Shown here: piece after piece, positions 1-7,432 of the stretch
Position numbering within the stretch: the stretch's first letter is position 1
How the letters are laid out: each line of letters begins with the position of its first letter
DNA from: Asticcacaulis sp.
GTDB lineage: Bacteria; Pseudomonadota; Alphaproteobacteria; Caulobacterales; Caulobacteraceae
Assembly: GCF_020217185.1 (NCBI RefSeq)
Contig: NZ_JAIWNX010000214.1
Location: forward strand, 1 to 10,000
Reading direction: 5' to 3'
Length of the DNA stretch: 10,000 bases
The notes under the pieces: model-generated
What the model was told of the DNA's origin: nothing
Seen by the model: only the letters and a program-made list of their open reading frames with translations
Database searches by the model: none
Made by a program: the position numbers and the translations under genes

Positions 1-19
1 CAAGCCTAAGACGCTGAAC

Positions 20-70
20 TAATCTCCGCCTCGTGGCGGCACAACAGTTAGGCGGGATTAACGCTTTTTT
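20..70 (+). terminator. Possible terminator or leader hairpin
   Basis: An inverted repeat pairs positions 20-30 (TAATCTCCGCC) with 51-60 (GGCGGGATTA) with one bulged base, and a run of six T follows at 65-70. A competing smaller hairpin (CCGCC, loop TCGT, GGCGG; 26-39) lies inside it. It could terminate a gene upstream of the window, or be a leader structure for the gene at 109. The loop is long and no upstream gene is visible, so this is tentative. I see no convincing -35/-10 pair in 1-108. Confidence 0.25.
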
Positions 71-96
71 GGCCGGGCTCTTGCATAAGGGGAGGC

Positions 97-103
97 GAAG
101 GAG
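97..103 (+). promoter_or_regulatory. Shine-Dalgarno of the gene at 109
   Basis: GAAGGAG ends 5 nt before the ATG at 109. This is a strong ribosome binding site and fixes that start. A second purine-rich stretch (AAGGGGAGG) lies just upstream at 87-95. Confidence 0.7.
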
Positions 104-108
104 CCGCC

Positions 109-579
109 ATGAAACACCTTGCGCTGATCGCCATTCTGCTGACGACGCCTGTTATGGCGGCGACACCGGCCGTCAATCCGCTGTCGAAAGAGCCCTTTTA
201 TGCGGCTATCGTCCGGGATGCGGGCACGCTGAAGGCGCGCACGGTGCGTATGGCCCAAAGCCCGTCCCTGACGCTTCTGACCTCAGCCGGTTTCAAGACC
301 TATGCGCGGGAGATCAGCACCCTGTCCGAGCGCAATCTGAAAGGCCATCTCGATCTCAAGGCCCGCGGCACGGACAATGACCTGAAATGCGTGCTGAAAG
401 GGGTGTCGCTCGATCTGCCGCGCAAGCTGGCGGCCATAGAGGCGGCGAAGACACCGGATGCGCTCAAAGGCGCGTTGAACGACATGGCCTATCTGTTGGA
501 AGACAATATCGAAGTGATCGTCACCCCGGCAACGGCAGATTCCGGGCTCGATTGCGTGATCGAGTTCGGCAATTCGTAG
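109..579 (+). CDS. Small exported protein, function unknown
   Basis: A 156-residue protein I do not recognise. Residues 1-17 form a typical signal peptide: Met-Lys-His, a hydrophobic core of Leu/Ile/Ala, then a VMA-A cleavage site. The mature product is probably a soluble periplasmic protein of about 15 kDa. It is mostly helical-looking, with charged stretches, no membrane segment and no lipobox cysteine. It contains exactly two cysteines, C94 (LKCVLKG) and C149 (LDCVIEF), which could form one disulfide. The ATG is supported by a GAAGGAG Shine-Dalgarno 5 nt upstream. Codon use has the GC-rich third position of its neighbours, which supports a real gene. It converges on the thiol:disulfide reductase gene with only 3 bp between the two stop codons and no visible terminator. 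A functional link to that reductase through the cysteine pair is speculation. Confident as a gene, unknown in function. Confidence 0.75.
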   Translation: MKHLALIAILLTTPVMAATPAVNPLSKEPFYAAIVRDAGTLKARTVRMAQSPSLTLLTSAGFKTYAREISTLSERNLKGHLDLKARGTDNDLKCVLKGVSLDLPRKLAAIEAAKTPDALKGALNDMAYLLEDNIEVIVTPATADSGLDCVIEFGNS

Positions 580-582
580 GGA

Positions 583-2622
583 CTACTTCTTCAACACCGC
601 AACCACTTCCTTGGTGCTCAGAAGTTGCCCCAGCACCACCGGATCGGCACTGTTGCGGCCATAATAGACGTAGAGCGGCACGCCGGAACGCCCGTTCTGG
701 CTGAGATACTGTGAAATGGCCGCGTCCTGATTGGTCCAGTCGCCGACCATGTACACCGTGCCACTCGATTTTACGGCCTCACGGAAGGCTTGCGTCTCGA
801 AGACAAGCCGTTCATTCACCTTACACGTCACACACCAGGCGGCGGTCAGATTGACCAGAACCGGGGTGTTTTGCGCGCGCAGTTCGGCGATGCGGGCGGT
901 CGAAAAAGCTTCGTGATCGACCGCCACCCGCACTGGCGCATCCGGCTTCTGCAGGGCGGCGGTGGCCGCGACGGCCAGCGCCATGACGATGAACACAGGG
1001 CGTAAAATACGCGGGCCCTTCGGCCACCACAGGCCCACCGTCAGCAGCGCGCAGGCCAGCCCCAGCGCGAACAGGCCAAGGCCCGACACCTGCTGCGCAA
1101 AGACCCAGCCCATCCACAGGGCGGCGGCGTACATGGGGATGGCCAGAATATGCCGCAAGCGGTCCATCCACGGGCCGGGCCGCGGCATACGGCTGGCCAC
1201 CGCCGGGACATAGGTGATCAGGAAGGTGAGGGCGACGACCGGCAGGGCAAAGCCGAGCCCAAGCGCGAGGAATATGGCAAAGCTGACCACGCCCCCCTGC
1301 GCCAGGGCCACGCCGATGGCCGTCGCCATAAACGGAGCCGTGCAGGGGGCGGCGACCACAACGGCCAGCACGCCGGTCAGCAGCGCCGTCACATCGGGAT
1401 TGGCGACCGAAAGACGCCCGCCCGCCAGCGATTGCAGGCCGGAGCCGACCTCGAACAGGCCCGACATGTTGAGCGCTACGGCCAGCAGCAACAGGGACAG
1501 ACCCGCTGTCACCCACGGCGATTGCAACTGGAAGCCCCAGCCGAGCGCCGAACCGAGCCAGCTCAGCAACCCGCCGAGAGCCGCAAAGGTGAGCAAAACG
1601 CCGAGGCCGTAGAACAGCGACTCGCGACGACCGGCGGCACCCTCGTGCCCGGCTCTGGCCAGAGCCAGCAGCTTCATCGACAACACCGGAAACACGCAGG
1701 GCATCAGGTTGAGGATCAGGCCGCCCACAAAGGCCAGACTCATCGCTGCGACCACCCCCATCAGGTTGATCGCGGGGCGCGCCTGTGGCGGTGCACCTAA
1801 GCCTCTGGCGGTGGCGGGCGGCGTGCCTTCTGTGGCGCTGATCTGATAGGACCGGCCGGACGCGAAGCGGATCACCGCCTCAAACGGCGCTTCGGGCGTG
1901 GCCTTGGTTTTCAGCGAGACCGTAAAGCCCTGCGGCCCCAGTTCGATCGCCTGTTTGGCCGACGGGTCGATCACGCCACCGCTCAGCGGAAACAGATAGG
2001 CACCGCCGGGGTGGGCAAAATCGTTGGCGGCGCTGGCCTCGCTCGGTGACAGCAGGCCGAGCGTCAGGGTATCGCCGGACACCGCATAGGTCGCCTGCGC
2101 CTGTACCTTTTGCGGCAAGGCGGCGCGGGCGACGCTGAAATCGCTGACCGGCTCAGGTTTTGGCGTCACCTTGAGATCGAGCGTCAGGTTGACCGTCTCC
2201 GGCACGCAGACCTTTTCGCAGACCAGAAAATCGACCTGCGCGCGGATGGGCAGCACGCCGTCTTTCAGCACCGAGCCATTGGTGAGCTTGGCCAGAAGCG
2301 CGGTTTCGCCACTATAGCCGAAATTGGTCAGCCCCATATAGGGCTGCACTTCGGGGGTCGGGAAGACCAGTTCCGACACCGTGACGCCGGTGGGCAGGGT
2401 CCATGTGACCTTGGGCGCAAGGCCCGTATCGCCGGGATTTTGCCAGTAGGTGTGCCAGCCCTTGAGCGGCGTGTGCCGGATGGCCAGCCACGTCTGTCCA
2501 CCCGGTGTAACCGTCGTTTCAGCGATCAGTTCGGTGGTCAGATGTGCTGTCTTGACCGGCGCGGCCTGAACGGCGGAGCCCAGCGCGACAAAAGCAAAAA
2601 CGAAGGCAAGAAATCGGAACAC
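583..2622 (-). CDS. dsbD: Thiol:disulfide interchange protein, DsbD/ScsB type
   Basis: An inner-membrane electron carrier that passes reducing power from cytoplasmic thioredoxin to periplasmic thiol proteins. Layout over 679 residues: signal peptide 1-20 (cleavage at VQA-A); a periplasmic N-terminal region to about 285 with a redox pair C135/C139 (CEKVC); a membrane domain of about eight helices, roughly 288-556, with single cysteines C309 (MPCVFPV) and C427 (APCTAPF), the two expected in the transmembrane relay; and a periplasmic thioredoxin-like domain from about 565, with the active site WCVTC at C597/C600. All six relay cysteines are therefore present. The protein is longer than E. coli DsbD (about 565 residues) because of the larger N-terminal region, which resembles the ScsB branch; in Caulobacter, ScsB-type carriers are reported to serve envelope peroxiredoxin-type substrates. 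The start is GTG (2620-2622) with only a weak upstream GGGTGA, and no in-frame ATG gives a better signal peptide. It lies 95 bp downstream of ptsP on the same strand and may be partly co-transcribed. Confidence 0.9.
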   Translation of the reverse strand: MFRFLAFVFAFVALGSAVQAAPVKTAHLTTELIAETTVTPGGQTWLAIRHTPLKGWHTYWQNPGDTGLAPKVTWTLPTGVTVSELVFPTPEVQPYMGLTNFGYSGETALLAKLTNGSVLKDGVLPIRAQVDFLVCEKVCVPETVNLTLDLKVTPKPEPVSDFSVARAALPQKVQAQATYAVSGDTLTLGLLSPSEASAANDFAHPGGAYLFPLSGGVIDPSAKQAIELGPQGFTVSLKTKATPEAPFEAVIRFASGRSYQISATEGTPPATARGLGAPPQARPAINLMGVVAAMSLAFVGGLILNLMPCVFPVLSMKLLALARAGHEGAAGRRESLFYGLGVLLTFAALGGLLSWLGSALGWGFQLQSPWVTAGLSLLLLAVALNMSGLFEVGSGLQSLAGGRLSVANPDVTALLTGVLAVVVAAPCTAPFMATAIGVALAQGGVVSFAIFLALGLGFALPVVALTFLITYVPAVASRMPRPGPWMDRLRHILAIPMYAAALWMGWVFAQQVSGLGLFALGLACALLTVGLWWPKGPRILRPVFIVMALAVAATAALQKPDAPVRVAVDHEAFSTARIAELRAQNTPVLVNLTAAWCVTCKVNERLVFETQAFREAVKSSGTVYMVGDWTNQDAAISQYLSQNGRSGVPLYVYYGRNSADPVVLGQLLSTKEVVAVLKK

Positions 2623-2717
2623 GCGGTCACCCGAGCAGTTGAAGCACGCCTTTATACGACCGAAAGCGACGTCCTGTTTGAAAATTTTATCCTTTTTCGG
2701 CGCTTATCCGGAAGGGC

Positions 2718-5021
2718 TTACAGATTCACATTCAGCTTGCGCGCCAGCGCCAGCACTTCGGAACGCAGTGAGCCATAGGAGGAGCCCATCAGCTTGCGGA
2801 TGGCCTTTGAGGCCTGTTCGCGGTCGAGCGACAGGATCATGCGCTTGACCTGACCAATGCCGGCGGGCGGCATGGAGAGGCGGTTGAAGCCCAGCGCGAT
2901 CAGCACAAAGGCCTCCAGCGGCTTACCCGCGATTTCGCCACAGACCGAAACCGGTGTGCCCGAATCTTCGGCGGCCTTTTGAATGGTCGAAAGGGCACGC
3001 AACATGGGCGGCGACAGCACGTCGTAACGGTCTGACATGCGCGGATTGGTGCGATCCGCGGCAAACAGGTACTGCGTCAGGTCATTGGTCCCGACGCTGG
3101 CGAAATCGACCATCGGCAGCAGGGCGTCGAGGTGGAACAAAAGCGACGGGCATTCGATCATCACACCGACGCGCAGCACCTGCGGCAGCGGTCGGCCGCG
3201 GCGGCGCGCCCACTGACATTCGATATCGACCAGTTCGCGCGCCTGACGGAACTCATCGACCGAGGCGACCATAGGGAACATGATGCGCAGCTCACGCCCC
3301 TTGGCGGCGGTGAGCAGGGCGCGCACCTGCATACGCAGCAGGGCCGGGCGGTCCAGCCCCATGCGGATGGCGCGCCAGCCCAGCGCCGGGTTTTCCTCGC
3401 GCTCGGTCTCCATATAGGGCAGGATCTTGTCGCCGCCCAGGTCGAGCGTGCGGAAGATGACCGGCTTGTCGCCCGCCGCGTCCATCACCCGTTCATAAAG
3501 CTCGGTCTGACGCTTCAGGCGGGGCAGGTCTTCGGAGACCATGAACTGAAACTCGGTGCGGAAGAGGCCGATGCCCTCGGCGCCCGTCTCGTGCATGATT
3601 TCGAGATCGAACTCCAGACCGGCATTCATCAGAAGCGCCACGCGGTGGCCGTCGCGCGTCACCGCATCGACGTCTTTCAGCTTTTCGAACTCAGCCCGGC
3701 GGGCGGCCCGCATGTCCATGCGCGCCACAGCGGCCCCCAGAATATCGGGGCGGGGGCGTAAGTAGGCTTCGCCGGTTTCACCATCGACGACCACCTGATC
3801 GCCCTGATTGACCTTATCGCGCAGGCGCTCTAGCCGTCCGACGCAGGGGATTTGCAGGGCGCGGGCGACGATGGCGGCATGGTTGGCGGCCGAGCCTTCT
3901 TCGAGCAGAATGCCTTTCAGCTTCTTGCGGTCGTATTCCAGCAGGTCCGCGGGCCCCAGATCACGCGCCACCAGAATGGCATTGTCGGGGATTTCGCGGG
4001 CGACCGTGTTGCGGCCTGCCAGCACGCGCAATAGCCGGTTGCCGAGGTCTTCGAGGTCGTGCAGACGCTCACGCATATAGGCGTCACGGGCATTGTTGAG
4101 CTTGGCGCGTTGTTCATTGCGCACACGCTCCACCGCCGCCTCGGCGGTCAGGCCGGAGCGCACGGCTTCGACCAGATTGCGCGTCCAGCCGCGATCGTGG
4201 GCGAACATGCGATAGGTTTCGAGCACATCGAAGGTCGGTCCGGCCAGACCGTGCTGGCCTTCGAACATCTGATCAATCTGGTCGCGCAGATCACCAATGG
4301 CGGTCAGAAGCCGCGCCTCTTCGGCAATCGCATCGTCCGACAGCAGGTGATCGGGCGTCACCGGCACCTCATGCAGGATCACGGTGCCGATGGCGATGCC
4401 GTCAGCGAAGCTCGACCCTTTCAGGCGCTCCGGCCGCTGCGGCGCGATTTCGATGTCTTTCAGTTCATCGTCGCTGACCAGGTCACCGGCCACCATTTCG
4501 GCCAGCACCATGGCGATGATCTGAAGATCCTCGACCTCATCCTCGCCATAGGTGCGCATGGCCATGTTCTGCACGACCAGCACGCCGATGGTCCGCCCGC
4601 CACGCAGCAGCGGCACGCCGAGGAAGGAGTTATAGGGGTCTTCGCCCGTTTCCGGACGGTAGGCAAAGCTGGGGTGTGACGGCGCGTCGTTGAGGTTCAG
4701 CGGCTGCCCCGACCGGGCGACCTCACCGACCAGACCTTCCGACAGGCGCAGCCGCGTATTGTGTACGGCTTCGCGGTTGAGGCCTTCGGTGGCGAACAGT
4801 TCCAGTTCTTCGGAGGTGCGGCGCAGATAGATGGAGCAGACTTCGGCGATCATCGAACGGGCGATGATTTCCACCACGCGGTCCAGACGCGCCTGAGCCG
4901 AGGAGCCATCGGCCATGACTTCGCGAATCTGCCGCAGCAGACCGCGCTGACCGCGTGCACCCTGAACCAGACTTGGACTCAACGCTCGGCTCCCCATACA
5001 ACCGTGTGCCGTTTTCTCCAT
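2718..5021 (-). CDS. ptsP: Phosphoenolpyruvate-protein phosphotransferase, Enzyme I-Ntr (PtsP)
   Basis: The first enzyme of the nitrogen-related phosphotransferase system. It autophosphorylates from phosphoenolpyruvate and passes the phosphate to NPr (PtsO) and on to EIIA-Ntr, a cytoplasmic regulatory chain rather than a sugar importer. Domains in 767 residues: GAF sensor about 42-180 (the hallmark of the Ntr form, thought to sense glutamine in relatives); EI N-terminal helical and swivelling region about 200-420 with the phosphorylated His381 (NHAAIVAR); and the PEP-binding TIM barrel about 440-740 with FRTE (487-490), FRTLDLGGDK (523-532), GTNDLTQY (644-651) and the catalytic Cys694 in CGEIAG. 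Length is usual for the family. Around His381 the sequence reads GSAANH rather than the more common GGxTSH form. The ATG at 5021 has no clear Shine-Dalgarno; an internal ATG at residue 9 (4997) would also keep the whole GAF domain. lysC lies upstream on the same strand but is separated by a terminator, so ptsP probably has its own promoter. Confidence 0.95.
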   Translation of the reverse strand: MEKTAHGCMGSRALSPSLVQGARGQRGLLRQIREVMADGSSAQARLDRVVEIIARSMIAEVCSIYLRRTSEELELFATEGLNREAVHNTRLRLSEGLVGEVARSGQPLNLNDAPSHPSFAYRPETGEDPYNSFLGVPLLRGGRTIGVLVVQNMAMRTYGEDEVEDLQIIAMVLAEMVAGDLVSDDELKDIEIAPQRPERLKGSSFADGIAIGTVILHEVPVTPDHLLSDDAIAEEARLLTAIGDLRDQIDQMFEGQHGLAGPTFDVLETYRMFAHDRGWTRNLVEAVRSGLTAEAAVERVRNEQRAKLNNARDAYMRERLHDLEDLGNRLLRVLAGRNTVAREIPDNAILVARDLGPADLLEYDRKKLKGILLEEGSAANHAAIVARALQIPCVGRLERLRDKVNQGDQVVVDGETGEAYLRPRPDILGAAVARMDMRAARRAEFEKLKDVDAVTRDGHRVALLMNAGLEFDLEIMHETGAEGIGLFRTEFQFMVSEDLPRLKRQTELYERVMDAAGDKPVIFRTLDLGGDKILPYMETEREENPALGWRAIRMGLDRPALLRMQVRALLTAAKGRELRIMFPMVASVDEFRQARELVDIECQWARRRGRPLPQVLRVGVMIECPSLLFHLDALLPMVDFASVGTNDLTQYLFAADRTNPRMSDRYDVLSPPMLRALSTIQKAAEDSGTPVSVCGEIAGKPLEAFVLIALGFNRLSMPPAGIGQVKRMILSLDREQASKAIRKLMGSSYGSLRSEVLALARKLNVNL

Positions 5022-5027
5022 AATGGG

Positions 5028-5035
5028 AAACGTTT
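5028..5035. promoter_or_regulatory. AAACGTTT palindrome next to the ptsP start
   Basis: A perfect 8-bp palindrome inside the larger near-palindrome GAAACGTTTTC, 6 bp upstream of the ptsP ATG. GAAAACGTTTTC-like sites resemble LacI-family operators, but one short palindrome is weak evidence and no regulator is visible nearby. Confidence 0.15.
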
Positions 5036-5042
5036 TCGCGGC

Positions 5043-5070
5043 TGTCTACAGAGGCTTGCCCCCTGAGACA
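5043..5070 (-). promoter_or_regulatory. Hairpin in the ptsP leader
   Basis: Read on the minus strand, TGTCTCAGGGG pairs with CCTCTG-T-AGACA across a GCAAG loop: 11 pairs, one of them G-U, with a single bulged T. On the plus strand the same G-U becomes an A-C mismatch, so the structure fits an RNA made in the ptsP direction. It would sit about 22 nt before the ATG. A loose promoter candidate lies further upstream on the minus strand: TTGTTT (5106-5111), 16 nt, TAAAGT (5084-5089). Alternatively TTGTCT/TAGACA, which coincide with the hairpin arms with a 17-nt spacing, could be the promoter, in which case the symmetry is incidental. Confidence 0.3.
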
Positions 5071-5131
5071 AGTCACGAAGACTTTATGCGGTCACATCGC
5101 CGAAACAAATCGGCACAAACCCACAGAGCCC

Positions 5132-5169
5132 AAAGAAAAAGGCCGCGCACTCAAAGCACGCGGCCTTTT
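5132..5169 (-). terminator. Rho-independent terminator of lysC
   Basis: A perfect 11-bp stem, AAAAGGCCGCG (5137-5147) with CGCGGCCTTTT (5159-5169), and an 11-nt loop. On the minus strand it is followed by a U-rich tract (TTTTTCTTT), 18 bp after the lysC stop. The A/T arms make it partly bidirectional. It separates lysC from ptsP. Confidence 0.9.
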
Positions 5170-5187
5170 ACCTTACCTGAACAGCGC

Positions 5188-6444
5188 TTACTGCCCGATC
5201 TTGTCCAGATCGTAGGCCGCATGAAGGGCGCGCACGGCCAGTTCGGTATAGGCTTCATCGATCAGGACCGAGATCTTGATTTCCGAGGTCGAGATGACCT
5301 GAATATTGATGCCTTTTTCCGACAGGGCGCGGAACATGGTTTCGGCGACACCCGTGTGCGAGCGCATCCCGACGCCGACGATCGACACCTTGGCGACGTT
5401 TTCATCGACCTTGATGGCGTCGAAGCCGATCTCGGCCTTGGCAGCTTCCATAATTTCGGCGGCGGCCTGAGCGTCGCGGCGGCCGACGGTGAACAACTGG
5501 TTGGCGTATTCACCGGAGCGCTTTTCCGATTGCACGATCATATCGACATTGATATTGGCCGCGGCCAGTTTCGAGAACACAGCAGCCGAAACGCCGACCT
5601 TGTTCGGCAGGCCCAAAAGGGTGATCTTGGCTTCATCACGGCTGAAGGCCACGCCGGAAACAATATGCTTTTCCACGATTTCGTCCTCGTCGCACACGAT
5701 GGTGCCCTGATCAATGTTTTCGCCCGGCTCCACGAAGGAAGACAGGACGCGCACCGGCACGCGCTGCCCCATGGCCAGTTCGACCGAGCGGGTTTGCAGC
5801 ACCTTGGCCCCCAGCGACGCCATTTCCAGCATTTCCTCGAAGGAAATCTTCTTCAGGCGGCGGGCCTTGGATTCGACGCGCGGGTCGGTGGTATAGACGC
5901 CATCGACGTCGGTATAGATGTCGCAGCGGATGGCCTTGACCGCCGCCGCCACGGCGACCGCTGAGGTGTCCGAACCGCCGCGGCCCAGCGTGGTGATGCG
6001 GCCCGACTCGGTGACGCCCTGAAAGCCCGGCACGACGACGATCTGTCCGGCATCGAGCGCGGTTTCCAGCCTGGCCGGCGGGATGTCGAGGATGCGCGCC
6101 TTGCCATGCACGTCCGAGGTGAGGATCGGCACCTGCCAGCCCATCATCGAAATGGCGTCATAGCCCATATTGCGCAGTGTCATGGCCAGAAGGCCGGCGG
6201 TCACCTGTTCGCCGGAGGCCACGACCACATCATATTCGTCGTCGCCTTCCATGGCGCGGCCCGTGGCCTTACCTGCGCCATCGGTCCAGGCAACCAGCTC
6301 ATTGGTCTTGCCCGACATGGCCGACACAACGACCGCGACGCGGTGACCGGCATCGTATTCAGCGGCCACCAGCCGGGCCGCCCTGCGGATGCGTTCGAGG
6401 TCGGCCATCGACGTGCCGCCGAACTTCATCACGAGACGAGTCAT
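5188..6444 (-). CDS. lysC: Aspartate kinase (aspartokinase)
   Basis: It phosphorylates L-aspartate with ATP to aspartyl-4-phosphate, the first step to lysine (and diaminopimelate for the cell wall), methionine, threonine and isoleucine. The 418-residue length is normal for the monofunctional class. The kinase domain spans about 1-250, with KFGGTS (7-12), GRGGSDTSA (154-162, nucleotide/substrate loop) and the YTDVDGVYTTDPR segment (177-189). Two C-terminal ACT domains follow (about 264-335 and 351-415, including SIVGVGMRSHTGVA), the usual site of feedback inhibition by lysine and/or threonine. The ATG at 6444 starts directly on the MTRLVMKFGG strand, as in the family. Its Shine-Dalgarno is weak (GACGGA about 5 nt upstream). 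The gene is transcribed divergently from ubiG and has its own terminator. I see no lysine riboswitch in the 165-bp upstream region. Confidence 0.97.
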   Translation of the reverse strand: MTRLVMKFGGTSMADLERIRRAARLVAAEYDAGHRVAVVVSAMSGKTNELVAWTDGAGKATGRAMEGDDEYDVVVASGEQVTAGLLAMTLRNMGYDAISMMGWQVPILTSDVHGKARILDIPPARLETALDAGQIVVVPGFQGVTESGRITTLGRGGSDTSAVAVAAAVKAIRCDIYTDVDGVYTTDPRVESKARRLKKISFEEMLEMASLGAKVLQTRSVELAMGQRVPVRVLSSFVEPGENIDQGTIVCDEDEIVEKHIVSGVAFSRDEAKITLLGLPNKVGVSAAVFSKLAAANINVDMIVQSEKRSGEYANQLFTVGRRDAQAAAEIMEAAKAEIGFDAIKVDENVAKVSIVGVGMRSHTGVAETMFRALSEKGINIQVISTSEIKISVLIDEAYTELAVRALHAAYDLDKIGQ

Positions 6445-6467
6445 TAATCCGTCTTTCTCTTCAAGCA

Positions 6468-6485
6468 GTACAAAGGAGTGTGTAC
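6468..6485. repeat. GTACA/TGTAC inverted repeat around a Shine-Dalgarno
   Basis: GTACA (6468-6472) and TGTAC (6481-6485) flank AAGGAGTG. In a plus-strand RNA this makes a 5-bp hairpin with a near-perfect Shine-Dalgarno in its 8-nt loop, 11 nt before an ATG (6490) that is in frame with ubiG. As DNA it could equally be an operator in the lysC leader, 24 bp from the lysC start. Short, so tentative. Confidence 0.3.
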
Positions 6486-6528
6486 AAAAATGCGCGCCCG
6501 CTTTACTGCCCGTGCGCGCGCCTGTGAA

Positions 6529-6547
6529 GCTTTTTTGCGAAAAAAGC
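6529..6547. repeat. A/T-arm palindrome between lysC and ubiG
   Basis: GCTTTTTT, loop GCG, AAAAAAGC: a perfect 8-bp inverted repeat midway in the divergent lysC-ubiG interval (6445-6609). Possible regulator site or DNA-bending tract. I found no matching promoter boxes for ubiG with confidence. Confidence 0.3.
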
Positions 6548-6599
6548 GCATACGGACGCTGCTTTTTGCGCTATTCCCCTGCCAAGAGTGGCTGTTTTC

Positions 6600-6603
6600 G
6601 GAG
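6600..6603 (+). promoter_or_regulatory. ubiG: Shine-Dalgarno deciding the ubiG start
   Basis: GGAG (in CGGAGCG) lies 6 nt before the ATG at 6610. This supports that start over ATG 6490 and GTG 6478, which are open in the same frame. Confidence 0.6.
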
Positions 6604-6609
6604 CGTGAC

Positions 6610-7419
6610 ATGGCCAGAGCGGCAAAAAATCAAGCAAAATCAGTTGCAAATGAGACGGAATTGACCGCCTCTACCCCCGCCGGGCCGAGCATAGATGCCG
6701 AAGATGTGGCGCGGTTTTCGGCTCTGGCGGCCAAATGGTGGGACCCCAAGGGTGAGTTTGCCCCCCTGCACAAGTTCAATCCCAACCGCGTGCGCTTTAT
6801 CCGCGATACCTGCGTCGATCACTTCCTGCGCGATCCGCGCGCGGTGGCGCCATTCGGCGATTTGCGCCTGATCGACATTGGCTGTGGGGGCGGCCTGTTG
6901 TCCGAACCGATGAAGCGCATGGGCTTTGACGTTACCGGCATCGACGCCTCGGAAAAAAATATCGGCACGGCGAAGGCTCATGCGGCCGAGGTCGGGCTCG
7001 ATATCCGCTATCTGGCCCAGACGGTCGAGCAGGTGGTCGCGTCCAAAGAGCCCGGTTTTGACGTGGTGCTGACTATGGAGGTCATTGAGCACGTCAACGA
7101 CCCGGAAAGCTTCCTCAAGACCTGCGCCTCGCTGGTCAAGCCGGGCGGACTATTGTTCATCGCCACGCTGAACCGCACGCTGAAGGCCCACACACTGGGC
7201 ATTGTGGCAGCGGAATACGTATTACAGTGGGTGCCGAAGGGCACGCACGACTGGAACAAGTTTCTCAAGCCCGAAGAGATCGAAGGCTTCCTTGAAGGGA
7301 CCGGCCTGACGCCCGACCCGGCGGTGGGGGTCAGCTACAATCCCTTCACGGCGACCTGGGCCCTTTCAAACGATACCGCCGTCAACTATATGATCGTCGC
7401 CCGGCGGGATTTGCTGTAA
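6610..7419 (+). CDS. ubiG: Ubiquinone biosynthesis O-methyltransferase UbiG
   Basis: A cytoplasmic, membrane-associated SAM-dependent enzyme that carries out both O-methylations of ubiquinone synthesis (2-polyprenyl-6-hydroxyphenol and 3-demethylubiquinol). From the ATG at 6610 the protein has 269 residues. The conserved N-terminal block [15 protein letters not shown] (32-46) and PLHKFNPNR (52-60) is followed by SAM motif I, DIGCGGG (89-95), the acidic residue after the second strand (VTGIDAS, 108-114), MEVIEHV (156-162) and the UbiG-specific stretch from LNRT (187-190) through THDW (212-215). The frame stays open upstream to 6478 without a stop, so a 40-residue Arg-rich extension from ATG 6490 is possible; the usual family start and the GGAG at 6600 favour 6610. 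It is divergent from lysC, an arrangement common in alphaproteobacteria. The palindromic repeat follows 13 bp after the stop. Confidence 0.95.
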   Translation: MARAAKNQAKSVANETELTASTPAGPSIDAEDVARFSALAAKWWDPKGEFAPLHKFNPNRVRFIRDTCVDHFLRDPRAVAPFGDLRLIDIGCGGGLLSEPMKRMGFDVTGIDASEKNIGTAKAHAAEVGLDIRYLAQTVEQVVASKEPGFDVVLTMEVIEHVNDPESFLKTCASLVKPGGLLFIATLNRTLKAHTLGIVAAEYVLQWVPKGTHDWNKFLKPEEIEGFLEGTGLTPDPAVGVSYNPFTATWALSNDTAVNYMIVARRDLL

Positions 7420-7432
7420 TTCCGTCGGTTTT

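Noticed and set aside
551..573. ATTGC/GCAAT hairpin at the end of the first gene as a terminator
   Set aside because: Five weak pairs, a 13-nt loop and no T run on either strand.
2623..2717. Promoter or terminator between ptsP and the dsbD-like gene
   Set aside because: A TATAAA-like box exists on the minus strand (around 2651-2656) but no -35 at suitable spacing, and the only stem near 2694-2716 is poorly paired.
5023..5964. 313-codon plus-strand ORF across the lysC terminator and antisense to lysC
   Set aside because: It reads through a clear terminator and lies opposite a conserved gene; typical of open antisense frames in high-GC DNA.
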